A program made the position numbers and the translations under genes. From contig JBCCGI010000006.1 in the NCBI GenBank assembly GCA_039029355.1, positions 1-64,000 on the forward strand: a stretch of DNA of 64,000 nucleotides, read 5' to 3'. The notes beneath the pieces are model-generated. The model did no database searches. It was not told where the DNA came from and saw only the letters and a list, made by a program, of their open reading frames with translations. Source of the stretch: JBCCGI01 sp039029355 (lineage in GTDB: Bacteria > Planctomycetota > UBA1135 > GCA-002686595). Shown here in pieces: positions 9,384 through 17,918 of the stretch (position 1 is its first letter; each line of letters starts with the position of its first letter).

Positions 9384-12300
9384 ATGATCCTCCCGTCCGA
9401 GCCTCCGTCCGCCTCCCTGCCCTGGGGCGCGACCGGGGGCCTCGAGCTCGCCGAGCTTTCCTTCGCGGCCCTGTGGGTCACCGGCCCCGACCCGGCCTCC
9501 GACGCGGCCTTCCGGCTGCGCGCGCTGCGGCCGGACACGACCGGGATCGGCGGGGCGGAGACCTTCGACCGCTTCGTGCGGCTTGGCGAGGGAGCGGCGC
9601 CGGACGCGACGGCACGGATGGCGCGGGAGTACGGGGTGCGTTCCGCCGACCTCGCCGCGGGCGAGCCCGAGTCCGATGCCGTCGCGTCCTGGCTCGATTT
9701 CCTCGGGCGGCGCCCGGTGGTGGTCGCCGATCGGCCGGCCTTCGAGGCCTGGGTCGCCCGGCTGACCGGGACGGGCGAGGTGCCGATGCCGGTGCTCGGC
9801 CTGCCCGAGCTGGCGGCGGTCCTTACGCCGGGGCGGCTCGCGAGCGAGGGCGAGCGCCTGACCGCGACGCTCGTGGGCGGCGAGGCGCTCGCGCGCCGGC
9901 CGCGCGCGCTTTCGCCCGAGCACGTGCGCGACGCCTTGGCCGAGCTCGTGGGCGGCGTGCTGGCGCTGCCCGGCCCGGTGCGCTCGCTCTTCGCGCACGC
10001 CTACGCGGACGCTTGGGGAGCACTGTGCGAGGAGGACCCGGCGGCCGCCGACGCACTCGCCGACGCGCTGCGGCTCGCCGAGCACCCCTCGGCCTGGGCC
10101 GGAGGCGGCGCGCTGTTCGCCGCCGGCCGCGCGCTGGAAGACGGCCGGCTAAGCGCGGCCTACGACGCGTGCGGCGAGCTGCTAGAGGCGCTCGACGCCA
10201 CGCGTCCGCGCTGGGGCATGACGGCAAGGGAGGACCGCCGACGCGAGCCGATGCCGACCGCCATCGACGAGGCGCGTACGCTCGGCCAGGAGGATCGCCG
10301 CACCGTCGAGGAGATCCTGCAGGAGCTCCTGCCGCGGATGTTCACGGAGGGGGGCGCGGGCAACGCGCCCTCCTACCGCGAGGGTCAACACGTCGTCGCG
10401 ACGGAGATCGCGGAGAGCTTCGGCAACTCCGAGCTGCTGCTCGTCCACGCACCTACCGGGACCGGCAAGACGCTCGCGTACCTCGTGCCCGCGATGCTGT
10501 GGGCCTTCCGCAACTCGGTGCGCGTCGGGATCGCGACGTACACGCGCGCGCTGCAGGAGCAGGCGGTGGACCGCGAAGTGCCGCTCGCGCGCGAGCTGCT
10601 GCGCCGCGCCGGCGTCGAGGGCGACCTGCGCGTCGCGCTCCTCAAGGGACGCGAGAACTACATCTGCTGGCGCGCGCTCAAGCTGTCGGCCCCGCTGCGC
10701 CGGGAAGGTGCGACGGAGAAGCTCGCCTGGGCGACGCTGGCGCTGTTCGCGCTGACCGATCCCGAGGGCGACCTCAACCGCATGCCCGTGCGGCCGCCGC
10801 TCGCGCTCGAGGCGCCCGATCGCTGGGCCAGCGCGCTGCGACGGCTGCTGACGCAGACGCGCTCGCAGCCGGGATGCTGCGCGCACCGCGAGGACCGCGA
10901 GGACTGCGCGGGGCACGCCTCGCGCCTGCGCGCCGAACGCTCGCACGTGGTGATCACCAACCACGCGTTCGCGCTCGCGCGGCGCGAGTTCTTCCGGCAC
11001 GTGGTCTTCGACGAGTGCGAGCACCTCCACGCTCAGGCGCACTCAGCCTTCAGCTTCGTGGTGCCCTTCCGAGCGCTGCGGGGGCTGTTCTCAGCGCTCT
11101 ACAAGCCCGGCGGGTCGCGGGCGCCGCTCAACCGCATCCGCGCGATCGCGGTGCCGGAGAGCGAGGCGGCCGCGTGCCTACAACGCTGCGTGGACCGGCA
11201 GGAGGACGCGCTCGCGACGCTCGACGAGCTACAGCGGGCCGTCTACCGCTACAAGCTGTGGCGCGACGACGTCGCCGAATCGCGCCAGGAGCGCGACCTG
11301 CACTCGATCTTCCGCGAGTACGCGACCGAGGAGGACGCCGCCGACCTGTTGTCCGCCCACGGAGCCCTCGACGCCGCGATGACCGAGCTGGCGGTCGCGC
11401 TGGCGGAGATGGTCGAGCACCTCGACACGCTGCCGTCGCGCGGCATCCTGCGCGTGCGGCGTACGCTCGACATCCTGCGGAGCGATTTGGACGACCTGCT
11501 CAGCGGGGTAACGGCGTGGCTCCCGCGGACCGAGCGCGGCGACGCCTACTTCCGCCCCGAGACGTTCTACGACCTCGAGACCAACCTCGCCGGCTACGAC
11601 GTGATGGCGGCGCGGGTGCTGCTGCCGCACGAGCACCTCGGCCGGCACTACTACCCCGACCTCAAGGGCGCGGTGCTGATCTCCGCTACGACCTGGCTCG
11701 GCGGCGGCTTCGAGGCCTCGGCACGCTACCTCGGCTGCCACCGCTCGGCCAACCCGGACGATGACGAGGAGCGCGAGCCGACACCGCTGCGCACCCTGCG
11801 CGCGCCGGAGGCCTTCGACTACGGACGCGTGCTGGTAGCGGCCCCGCGCGACGCGCCGCCGCCGAGCGCGGGCAAGCGCGCGGCGCTCACCTACCTCGCA
11901 CGCTTTGTCGGCTACCTCGCCGAGCGCTCGCGCGGCCGCATCCTGGTGCTGTTCACCAACGCCGAGGACTGCGCCCGCGCGGCCGGCTTCATCCAGCCGT
12001 TCCTGGCCGAGCGCCGCATCCCCTTCTGGCACCAGCGCATGGAGGGCACGGTGAAGGAGGAGCTGGCGGAGCTCTTCCGCGCACACGTCGACTCGGTGCT
12101 GTTCGGCCTCGACACCTTCTGGTTCGGCGCCGACTTTCCGGGTGAGACGCTGGAGTACCTCGTGCTCGCGCGCCTCCCGTACGGCGTCCCGGACCGCTAC
12201 CACCACGCCCAGTGCGCGGTCCTGGGCGCACAGGAGCAGCGCCGCCACATCTACATGCCGCGGGCGCTGGCCAAGTTCCGCCAGGGCTTCGGCCGGTTGA

Positions 12301-12605
12301 TGCGCAAGGAGAGCGACCGCGGCTGCGTGTTCGTGCTCGACCCGCGCATCCACGACCCGCGCCACCGGACGTTCCTGCGCGAGCTGCCGCTGCGGACTCC
12401 CGATTCCGACGAGCCCGGCGCGGCGTTCGTGCGCGGCGACGCAGACCGCTGCCTGCGCGAGGCGTTTGCCCACATGGGGATGGGCCCCGACGTGCGGCGA
12501 CGCGGGCTCGACGTATCGTTCGCCGGCTGGACGCTGGACGGCGGCCCCGCGGCCGGAGGCGGGGCGGACAAGGTCGACGTGCCCGAGAACGAGCTGCCGT
12601 TCTGA
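9384..12605 (+). CDS. DinG/XPD-like Fe-S DNA helicase with degenerate N-terminal exonuclease domain
   Basis: Superfamily 2 helicase related to DinG, 1073 residues from the ATG at 9384 (an ATG at 9354 would add 10 residues). Residues 1-160 resemble a DnaQ-type 3'-5' exonuclease, but the DxE motif reads ALWVTGPDP, so the catalytic acids are missing. The helicase part has Walker A APTGTGKT near 355, DECEH (DEAH-box position) near 542, and cysteines NYICWR plus CCAHREDREDC that fit the Fe-S cluster of DinG/XPD. Motif V/VI regions are FWFGADFPGE and QGFGRLMR. It probably unwinds damaged or structured DNA. It converges on the PilX-like gene 12 nt away. Confidence 0.85.
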   Translation: MILPSEPPSASLPWGATGGLELAELSFAALWVTGPDPASDAAFRLRALRPDTTGIGGAETFDRFVRLGEGAAPDATARMAREYGVRSADLAAGEPESDAVASWLDFLGRRPVVVADRPAFEAWVARLTGTGEVPMPVLGLPELAAVLTPGRLASEGERLTATLVGGEALARRPRALSPEHVRDALAELVGGVLALPGPVRSLFAHAYADAWGALCEEDPAAADALADALRLAEHPSAWAGGGALFAAGRALEDGRLSAAYDACGELLEALDATRPRWGMTAREDRRREPMPTAIDEARTLGQEDRRTVEEILQELLPRMFTEGGAGNAPSYREGQHVVATEIAESFGNSELLLVHAPTGTGKTLAYLVPAMLWAFRNSVRVGIATYTRALQEQAVDREVPLARELLRRAGVEGDLRVALLKGRENYICWRALKLSAPLRREGATEKLAWATLALFALTDPEGDLNRMPVRPPLALEAPDRWASALRRLLTQTRSQPGCCAHREDREDCAGHASRLRAERSHVVITNHAFALARREFFRHVVFDECEHLHAQAHSAFSFVVPFRALRGLFSALYKPGGSRAPLNRIRAIAVPESEAAACLQRCVDRQEDALATLDELQRAVYRYKLWRDDVAESRQERDLHSIFREYATEEDAADLLSAHGALDAAMTELAVALAEMVEHLDTLPSRGILRVRRTLDILRSDLDDLLSGVTAWLPRTERGDAYFRPETFYDLETNLAGYDVMAARVLLPHEHLGRHYYPDLKGAVLISATTWLGGGFEASARYLGCHRSANPDDDEEREPTPLRTLRAPEAFDYGRVLVAAPRDAPPPSAGKRAALTYLARFVGYLAERSRGRILVLFTNAEDCARAAGFIQPFLAERRIPFWHQRMEGTVKEELAELFRAHVDSVLFGLDTFWFGADFPGETLEYLVLARLPYGVPDRYHHAQCAVLGAQEQRRHIYMPRALAKFRQGFGRLMRKESDRGCVFVLDPRIHDPRHRTFLRELPLRTPDSDEPGAAFVRGDADRCLREAFAHMGMGPDVRRRGLDVSFAGWTLDGGPAAGGGADKVDVPENELPF

Positions 12606-12617
12606 CGGCGGCGCGGG

Positions 12618-14567
12618 TCAGGGTGCGGTGACGCTCCACTCGAGGCATTCCCACCCGCCGCGCCAGCGCAGGCCGTCGAGCTCGCCGGAGTACTCCTTGG
12701 TGCCGAACGTGTCGCGGTAGCGCATGTAGACCTCCCAACCCGGGTCGCCGTCCTCGGGCGACGTAACGTCCAGGAAGGTGAAGTAGTAGCCGTTGCCGTC
12801 CTGGGACGCGCCCGCGTCCCAGCCTTCGGCGGGGCCTTCGTAGACGGCCTTCTGGGTGAAGCCCTGGTAGTAGGCGACCTTCACGGTCCAGGACTCGGAG
12901 ACGCCGGCCGTCGCGAGATCCTCAAGCACGTTCTCGTCGACATCGAGCAAGCGGTAGGGGTTGGGGCCCCGATCGCGCACCTCGACGGGCAGCTCCTCGA
13001 TCTTCCAGCCGACGAACTCGGGGAGCGGCACGGCGCCCGAGTCGCCCAGCACGCCGCTGTCGAAGTGGAGTCGCGCGTAGGGCGAGATGTCGAGTCGGCG
13101 CCCCGCGAGCGCGCCGAAGATCTCGAAGTCCGACCCGACCGAGATCTCCGCCTGCGGCCCGTAGACCATCCCGCGGAAGCCGCTCGTCGCGTGCAGCGAG
13201 ATGGGCCCGACGTCGCCGGCGACCTGGAGCGACAGGCCGGACGGCTCCTCGCCGAGCACATCGACGAAGGAGGCGGGGTCGAGCACGGCCGAGTTGGTGA
13301 TGTAGAGGTTCACCGCCCCGCCGAGGTTGTCGATGGTCATGCGCGACGCGGCCTCGAGCGTAAGGTCGCCAAGCACGAGGTTGCCCGGCCCTTGGACCAC
13401 GATCTCGGCGTCGGGCGCGACCGTCAGGAAGTCGTACCCCACGTCGGCGGCCGGCAGGACGCGCGGCACATCGTCGGAGTGCGTCAGCCCCGGCAGCATC
13501 GTGACGCCGGGAAGGCGCACCGAGGGCAGCTCGAGCGGTGCCTCCCGAGGCAGCACCTCGCCGGTGACCGAGGCGCCCGCCCCCACCTTGCCGCTGTAGC
13601 CGGGCCCCGGCACGAGGTCGCCGTAGATCTCCAGCCCTCCCTCGGCGCTCGAGACCGAGATCGGGCCGTTGGAGCCCAGCGAGCCTCCCGCCGACGAGTG
13701 ATACGGGAACGAGCTCGGGTCGGCGGGGTCGCCCGCGTCGTCCGTTCGCTCCGGGTACTCCAACCGCAGCTCGCCCGGAGATCGCTCGAGGTCGTGGCGC
13801 AGGAAGCGGCCCATCGGCGTGAGCTCCCCGAAGAGCCCGTCGCGCCGAAAGCGCCCGGCGAGGTCGCCGAAGAGCGCCCAGAGGGGATCTTCAAGCCAGT
13901 CGTCTTCGTCGTCGTCCCCCTCCTGGAAGCGGTACTGCCAGTGGTACGTGCCGGGCGGCACGAAGCTCTCGACCTTGTAGAACCAGCCGTCGTAGCAGAG
14001 CACGCCCACGTCGTCGAAACAGATGCCCGGGTCGTCGGGATCCACCGTCAACGTCGGCAGGCCGGCCTGCTCGAAGTAGTCCGAGGTCTCCGAGTCGAAG
14101 CCGTCGATCAACACGGGCACGTCCAGGTTGATCTCCTCGTCGGCGAACACGCCGAACGGCCGCACGACGCGGCGGACGACGATCTCGAGCGACGAGCGGC
14201 CGCGGCCGTAGAGCGCGGTGGCGCGCAGGCGGAGCTCGTCGGGGTCCTCGCCCTCCTCCGGCTCGAAGCGATCGACCCAGACCAGACCGCCGCCGTAGCG
14301 CGTGGGCTCGTTGATCGAGCCGATGCGGCCGGTGCCGCCGGTCGCGAGGTCGACGTAGGACTCGGCGAGGCCGGCCTCGGCGAGATAGAAGGCCTGGCGG
14401 TCGTCGGCGGCGACCGACTGACGGCGCGTCGTCAGGTCCAGGAGGCGCAGCACGCCGACCGAGAGGATCGCGACGCTCGTCACGACGAGCATCGCGACGA
14501 TCAACGCAGACCCACGGCGCATCGGAGGGCCGCCGAGAGGGCGGCGCCGGAGGGAGTCGTGCATCAC
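12618..14567 (-). CDS. PilX-N-domain pilus or pseudopilus assembly protein
   Basis: The 649-residue protein has a type-IV-pilin-like N-terminus: a short basic leader (RRRPLGG...MRRGSA), then one hydrophobic helix (LIVAMLVVTSVAILSVGVLRLL). The sequence RRQSVAADDRQAFYLAEAGLAES follows, matching the PilX N-terminal domain of minor pilins. The remaining 570 residues are Gly/Asp/Pro-rich and probably beta-structured, with AEGGLEIYGDLV and similar polymer-like segments, and no recognised domain. Either the first ATG or the ATG before RRGSALIV (16 codons in) may be the real start; neither has a clear ribosome-binding site. No other pilus genes are within the window, so its partner machine is elsewhere. 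Confidence 0.75.
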   Translation of the reverse strand: MMHDSLRRRPLGGPPMRRGSALIVAMLVVTSVAILSVGVLRLLDLTTRRQSVAADDRQAFYLAEAGLAESYVDLATGGTGRIGSINEPTRYGGGLVWVDRFEPEEGEDPDELRLRATALYGRGRSSLEIVVRRVVRPFGVFADEEINLDVPVLIDGFDSETSDYFEQAGLPTLTVDPDDPGICFDDVGVLCYDGWFYKVESFVPPGTYHWQYRFQEGDDDEDDWLEDPLWALFGDLAGRFRRDGLFGELTPMGRFLRHDLERSPGELRLEYPERTDDAGDPADPSSFPYHSSAGGSLGSNGPISVSSAEGGLEIYGDLVPGPGYSGKVGAGASVTGEVLPREAPLELPSVRLPGVTMLPGLTHSDDVPRVLPAADVGYDFLTVAPDAEIVVQGPGNLVLGDLTLEAASRMTIDNLGGAVNLYITNSAVLDPASFVDVLGEEPSGLSLQVAGDVGPISLHATSGFRGMVYGPQAEISVGSDFEIFGALAGRRLDISPYARLHFDSGVLGDSGAVPLPEFVGWKIEELPVEVRDRGPNPYRLLDVDENVLEDLATAGVSESWTVKVAYYQGFTQKAVYEGPAEGWDAGASQDGNGYYFTFLDVTSPEDGDPGWEVYMRYRDTFGTKEYSGELDGLRWRGGWECLEWSVTAP

Positions 14568-14703
14568 GTGCTAGGAGGTTGGACGGCCATCCGCTGTCCC
14601 TGTCTCGGCGAACGCTCGAAGACGTCTGGAGCCCCCGCCTCGCCGCCTCGCAATTCCACAACTTCGGGCGGCGGGGCGCGGCGCCCGTTAGCCTCTAGCC
14701 CCC

Positions 14704-16083
14704 ATGGTCAGCTTCGAGCTCAACCACCTGTTCCAGGCCGACCCCGCCGCGCTCTACCGCTGCTGGACCGACCCCGAGGTCCTGGCGCGCTGGCTGTCGC
14801 CCGCGGAGGGCTTCGAGGTGACCCGCGTGCAGGCCGACGTGCGGCCCGGCGGCCGCCTCGCGGTGGCGGTGCGCACCCCGGCGGGAGCCGAGGGTGAGAT
14901 CGCCGGCGAGTACCGCGACGTGCGCCCCGACGAGCGCCTCTCGTTCACCTGGTGCGTGCGCGGCACGGGCACACCGCTCGATGGCGCCGAGAGCATCGTC
15001 ACGGTCACGCTGAGCGCGGCGGAGGGCGGCACGGCGCTGCGGCTCCTGCACGAGGGGCTCGCCGACGCGGGCGAGGTCGAGGCCTACCGCCACGCCTGGT
15101 TCGGCGCCGTCGGCAGGCTGCCGGGCGAGCTGCTGGACTCCCACGAGGTGTTCTTCGAGCGCGTCACCAGCCAGCCGCGTCCGACGTCCCGTTTCGGGGG
15201 GTTCTGGACCGACTTCGAGAACGCCGAAGCCCGCATCGCCGGACGCGAGGAGCTCGGCTGGCTCGCGCCCGACGAAGCGGCGCGCTTCCGGCACTGGTGC
15301 GAGAAGGGCTACGTCGTGCTCGAGGACGCCGTGCCGGAGGACGTGGTCGACCGCCTGGCGGCCGACGTCGAGCAGCGCTGGAGCACGCCGCAGGACGAGC
15401 TGCACATCGAGCACTACGACGACGAGCTCGTCCACATCGTGCCGATGGCCCCCGAGCACCGCGGCAAGCCCCACAAGGTCCTCGACCTGCACGGCTACTC
15501 GCAGGCGGCGCGCGACGCGGTCTTCGCGCCGGCGATCAAGCGCTTCCTGGGGCAGCTGTTCGAGCGGCCGCCGATGGCCTTCCAGAGCCTGCTCTTCACC
15601 TACGGCACCGAGCAGGACATGCACCAGGACACCGCCTACGTGCTCCTGCGCTCGCCGATGGAGTTCGTCGGGTGCTGGATCGCGCTCGAGGACGTCGAGC
15701 CCGGCTCCGGCGAGCTCCAGTACTACGAAGGCAGCCACCGCATCCCCGAGTACCTGTGGTTCGAGCGCTCGCGCGCCAAGCCTTACGACGTGCTCGACGA
15801 GCGCGACTTCCGCGCCTGGATGAACGAAGGTCCGCGCGAGCGCGGGCTGCCGCTCGTGAAGTTCCGGCCGCGCAAGGGCGACGCGCTGCTTTGGCACGCC
15901 GACCTCGTGCACGGCGGCTCGAAGGAGCGCAACCCCGCGCTGACCCGACGCAGCTACGTCACGCACTTCACGCCGGTCGACGTCGACCCGGAGTGGTTCG
16001 GCGCGTCGCGCCACTCCGACAAGCTGCGCGACGCGTCGGGCGGCTACTACTGCTACCAGGTCCGGGGCGAGGGGGAGTCATGA
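14704..16083 (+). CDS. SRPBCC (AHSA1) - phytanoyl-CoA dioxygenase fusion protein
   Basis: A 459-residue two-domain protein. Residues 1-150 are an AHSA1/START-type ligand-binding fold: FQADPAALYRCWTDPEVLARW, RPGGR, then RLSFTW and the GGTALRLLHEGL end. Residues 190-450 are a PhyH-type Fe(II)/2-oxoglutarate oxygenase. The facial triad is visible as HQD (His306, Asp308) in DMHQDTAYVLL and the distal His403 in WHADLVHGGS, with an Arg in TRRSYVTHF to bind 2-oxoglutarate. The hydroxylated substrate is unknown; the fused SRPBCC domain may present a hydrophobic ligand. It overlaps prmA by ATGA, so the two are co-translated. The start ATG lacks an obvious Shine-Dalgarno. Confidence 0.9.
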   Translation: MVSFELNHLFQADPAALYRCWTDPEVLARWLSPAEGFEVTRVQADVRPGGRLAVAVRTPAGAEGEIAGEYRDVRPDERLSFTWCVRGTGTPLDGAESIVTVTLSAAEGGTALRLLHEGLADAGEVEAYRHAWFGAVGRLPGELLDSHEVFFERVTSQPRPTSRFGGFWTDFENAEARIAGREELGWLAPDEAARFRHWCEKGYVVLEDAVPEDVVDRLAADVEQRWSTPQDELHIEHYDDELVHIVPMAPEHRGKPHKVLDLHGYSQAARDAVFAPAIKRFLGQLFERPPMAFQSLLFTYGTEQDMHQDTAYVLLRSPMEFVGCWIALEDVEPGSGELQYYEGSHRIPEYLWFERSRAKPYDVLDERDFRAWMNEGPRERGLPLVKFRPRKGDALLWHADLVHGGSKERNPALTRRSYVTHFTPVDVDPEWFGASRHSDKLRDASGGYYCYQVRGEGES

Positions 16084-16994
16084 CCGCGGCCCCCGACGGC
16101 TGGACCGAGGTCCAGGTCCTCGTGCCCGCCGGCTGGGGCGAGCTGGTGGCCTCTACCCTGGCCGAGCCGCCGTGCACCAGCGTCGCGTTCGGGCGCGTGT
16201 CGCTGGGCAGCGACGCTCCACCCGAGGGCTTCGAGCTCCTGCGCACCTTCCTGCCCGCGCGCGCCGACGGCGAGGGAGCGCGGGCGGAGATCGCGGAGCG
16301 CCTCGGACGGCTGGCAGCGACGACCGGCGCCGACGAGCTGGCGGAGCTCGCGCCGCGCTTCCGCGAGCTGGCGCCGGAGGATTACGCGACGTCGTGGCGC
16401 AAGGTCTGGCGCCCCTTCCGCCTGGGTCACCTGTGCCTGACGCCGCCGGGTTGGAAGGGCACGCTGCGCGCGGACGACGTGCCGCTGGTGTTCGAGCCCA
16501 AGAGCTCCTTCGGCACCGGCCGCCACGCCACGACACGGATGTGCCTGCGCGCGCTGCAGGAGCACGGCGCCGCGGGGCGCCGCGTGCTCGACGCGGGCAC
16601 GGGCAGCGGCCTGCTCGCCGTCGCCGCCGCGCGCCTGGGCGCCGCGAGCTGCCTAGGCTTCGACGTCGACCCCGAGTCGACGCCCCAGGCGAGCGCGCTG
16701 GCCGCGGCCAACGGCGTCGCCGAGCGCTGCGAGTTCCGCGCCGGCGGCTTCGAGGTGCTCACCGAACGCGACAGCGGGTTCGACATCCTGCTCGCGAACC
16801 TCTACTCCGACCTGCTGCAGGACATGGCTCCCGACTTTGCGCGGCGACTTGCGCCGGGAGGCTGGTTCGTCTTCAGCGGCTGCCCGGCCCCCCGCCGCGA
16901 CGCGACGCGCGCGGCCTTCGACACCGCCGGCCTGCGCGTGCGCGCGGAGCCCCGCCGCGGGCGTTGGTGCGCCTTCGTCGGCGAGCGGACCTAG
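16080..16994 (+). CDS. prmA: Ribosomal protein L11 methyltransferase
   Basis: S-adenosylmethionine-dependent methyltransferase acting on ribosomal protein L11. The 304-residue length is typical. An N-terminal L11-recognition domain is followed by a linker with DYATSWRKVWRPFRLG. SSFGTGRHATTRMCL corresponds to the family GTGxHPTT segment, LDAGTGSGLLAVAAA is motif I, and LANLYSDLL replaces the usual NI catalytic segment. The start overlaps the dioxygenase stop. Its TAG stop lies within the left arm of an imperfect inverted repeat (16991-17183). Confidence 0.88.
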   Translation: MTAAPDGWTEVQVLVPAGWGELVASTLAEPPCTSVAFGRVSLGSDAPPEGFELLRTFLPARADGEGARAEIAERLGRLAATTGADELAELAPRFRELAPEDYATSWRKVWRPFRLGHLCLTPPGWKGTLRADDVPLVFEPKSSFGTGRHATTRMCLRALQEHGAAGRRVLDAGTGSGLLAVAAARLGAASCLGFDVDPESTPQASALAAANGVAERCEFRAGGFEVLTERDSGFDILLANLYSDLLQDMAPDFARRLAPGGWFVFSGCPAPRRDATRAAFDTAGLRVRAEPRRGRWCAFVGERT

Positions 16995-17184
16995 CCCGCT
17001 TTCTTCACGAGACGGCGTGGCGGTGCGGTCCAACTCGGTGTCTGGTGGTGCTTTGCGGGCGGCGGCCCCGCAGGCGACCCTGAACGGGTCGTCGAGGACG
17101 CCGGCGTCCGCAATGTGCCGCCAGACGCCGAGCGGGCCGCTTGGGCCGCAGCGGCGCGTCGGCTCGTGAAGATCGCGGGCTAGG
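16990..17184. repeat. 193-bp block bounded by 21-bp imperfect inverted repeats
   Basis: The left arm at 16991-17011 and the right arm at 17163-17183 are inverted copies matching at 19 of 21 positions, with the outermost 10 bases (CCTAGCCCGC) identical. Weaker complementarity continues inward for about 25 more bases (around 17012-17036 with 17138-17162). The right arm reads as ...RRLVKIAG-stop on the plus strand and the left as ...RRLVKKAG-stop on the minus strand, so it could be two inverted copies of one gene tail. It could equally be a MITE-like element or a long bidirectional terminator between convergent prmA and the lipoprotein gene. The spacer holds an open frame in frame with prmA that I do not recognise. 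Confidence 0.7.
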
Positions 17185-17187
17185 CGC

Positions 17188-17808
17188 TCAGCGCCGGCGC
17201 GTCAGCAGGCCGTCGGAGAGCAGCTGTCCGGCGACGGCTTCGGCGAACGAGTCGGCGAGCTCGCGGCGGCTGGACCCGCTCGGCCCCTCGGTCACCGCCG
17301 ACGCGTACCAGGCCACGACGCCCGAGCCCGTCTCGTAGAGCCGCGCTTCGAACTCGGCCCAGGGCGTGGGCGTGACGCGGGCGCCCCAGAACGTGGTCGT
17401 CGTCTCGGTCCGCCGCCCGTCCTCTTCACCCGTCACGGTCGAGCTGCGGCCCGGGGACAGGTAGTGCGTCTCGTCGCCCTCGCCGGCCGTCGTGAGAAGC
17501 AGCACCGCGTCGGCGCCGGCCTCGGCGGCCTCATCGAGGCACGTCTCGAACGGCAGTGTGTCCGCGGCGAACACGACGTCGAGCGAGCGCAGCGCGTCGA
17601 CGTGCGCATGCGTAAGCTCGGCGGTGACGCGGTCCTCGGCGGCGCAGCGGGCGCCCAGGGTGCCGAGGTCCGCGACCACGAGCACCCGCACGAAGCGCAC
17701 GTCGCGGTACTCCGGCCGACACTGCGCGGCGAGGTCGGTCGAGACGCACGCGGGAAGGAGCAGCCCCCCGAGCGCCGCGAGAGCAAGGCATCTAGCGCGT
17801 AGCTTCAT
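17188..17808 (-). CDS. Hypothetical lipoprotein
   Basis: A 206-residue protein with a lipoprotein signal peptide, lipobox LLPAC and Cys21. The mature part has a hydrophobic strand RFVRVLVVADLG, a Cys pair, and GADAVLLLTTAGEGDE followed by a Thr-rich segment (TETTTTFWGARV) and YETGSGVVAWYASAVTEG. That last pattern resembles small outer-membrane lipoproteins that report stress or bind ligands through an alternating beta/alpha fold, but I cannot name a family. It stands alone on the minus strand, convergent with prmA and divergent from glpD. Confidence 0.75.
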   Translation of the reverse strand: MKLRARCLALAALGGLLLPACVSTDLAAQCRPEYRDVRFVRVLVVADLGTLGARCAAEDRVTAELTHAHVDALRSLDVVFAADTLPFETCLDEAAEAGADAVLLLTTAGEGDETHYLSPGRSSTVTGEEDGRRTETTTTFWGARVTPTPWAEFEARLYETGSGVVAWYASAVTEGPSGSSRRELADSFAEAVAGQLLSDGLLTRRR

Positions 17809-17918
17809 CGCTTCGCCCCAGTGTCGGCTTTCGCGGGCGCCAGCGCACGCTTCGGTCCGGGGGGACGGCTGCCGGTGCCCCCTGGCGCGGAGGGCCGGGA
17901 TTCGCTCTGCTGGCGGCG

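Noticed and set aside
16995..17183. Open frame following prmA in the same frame, ending ...RRLVKIAG
   Set aside because: No start codon with a ribosome-binding site and no recognised family. The sequence is mostly inside the inverted-repeat block, so it is reported as a repeat and not as a gene.
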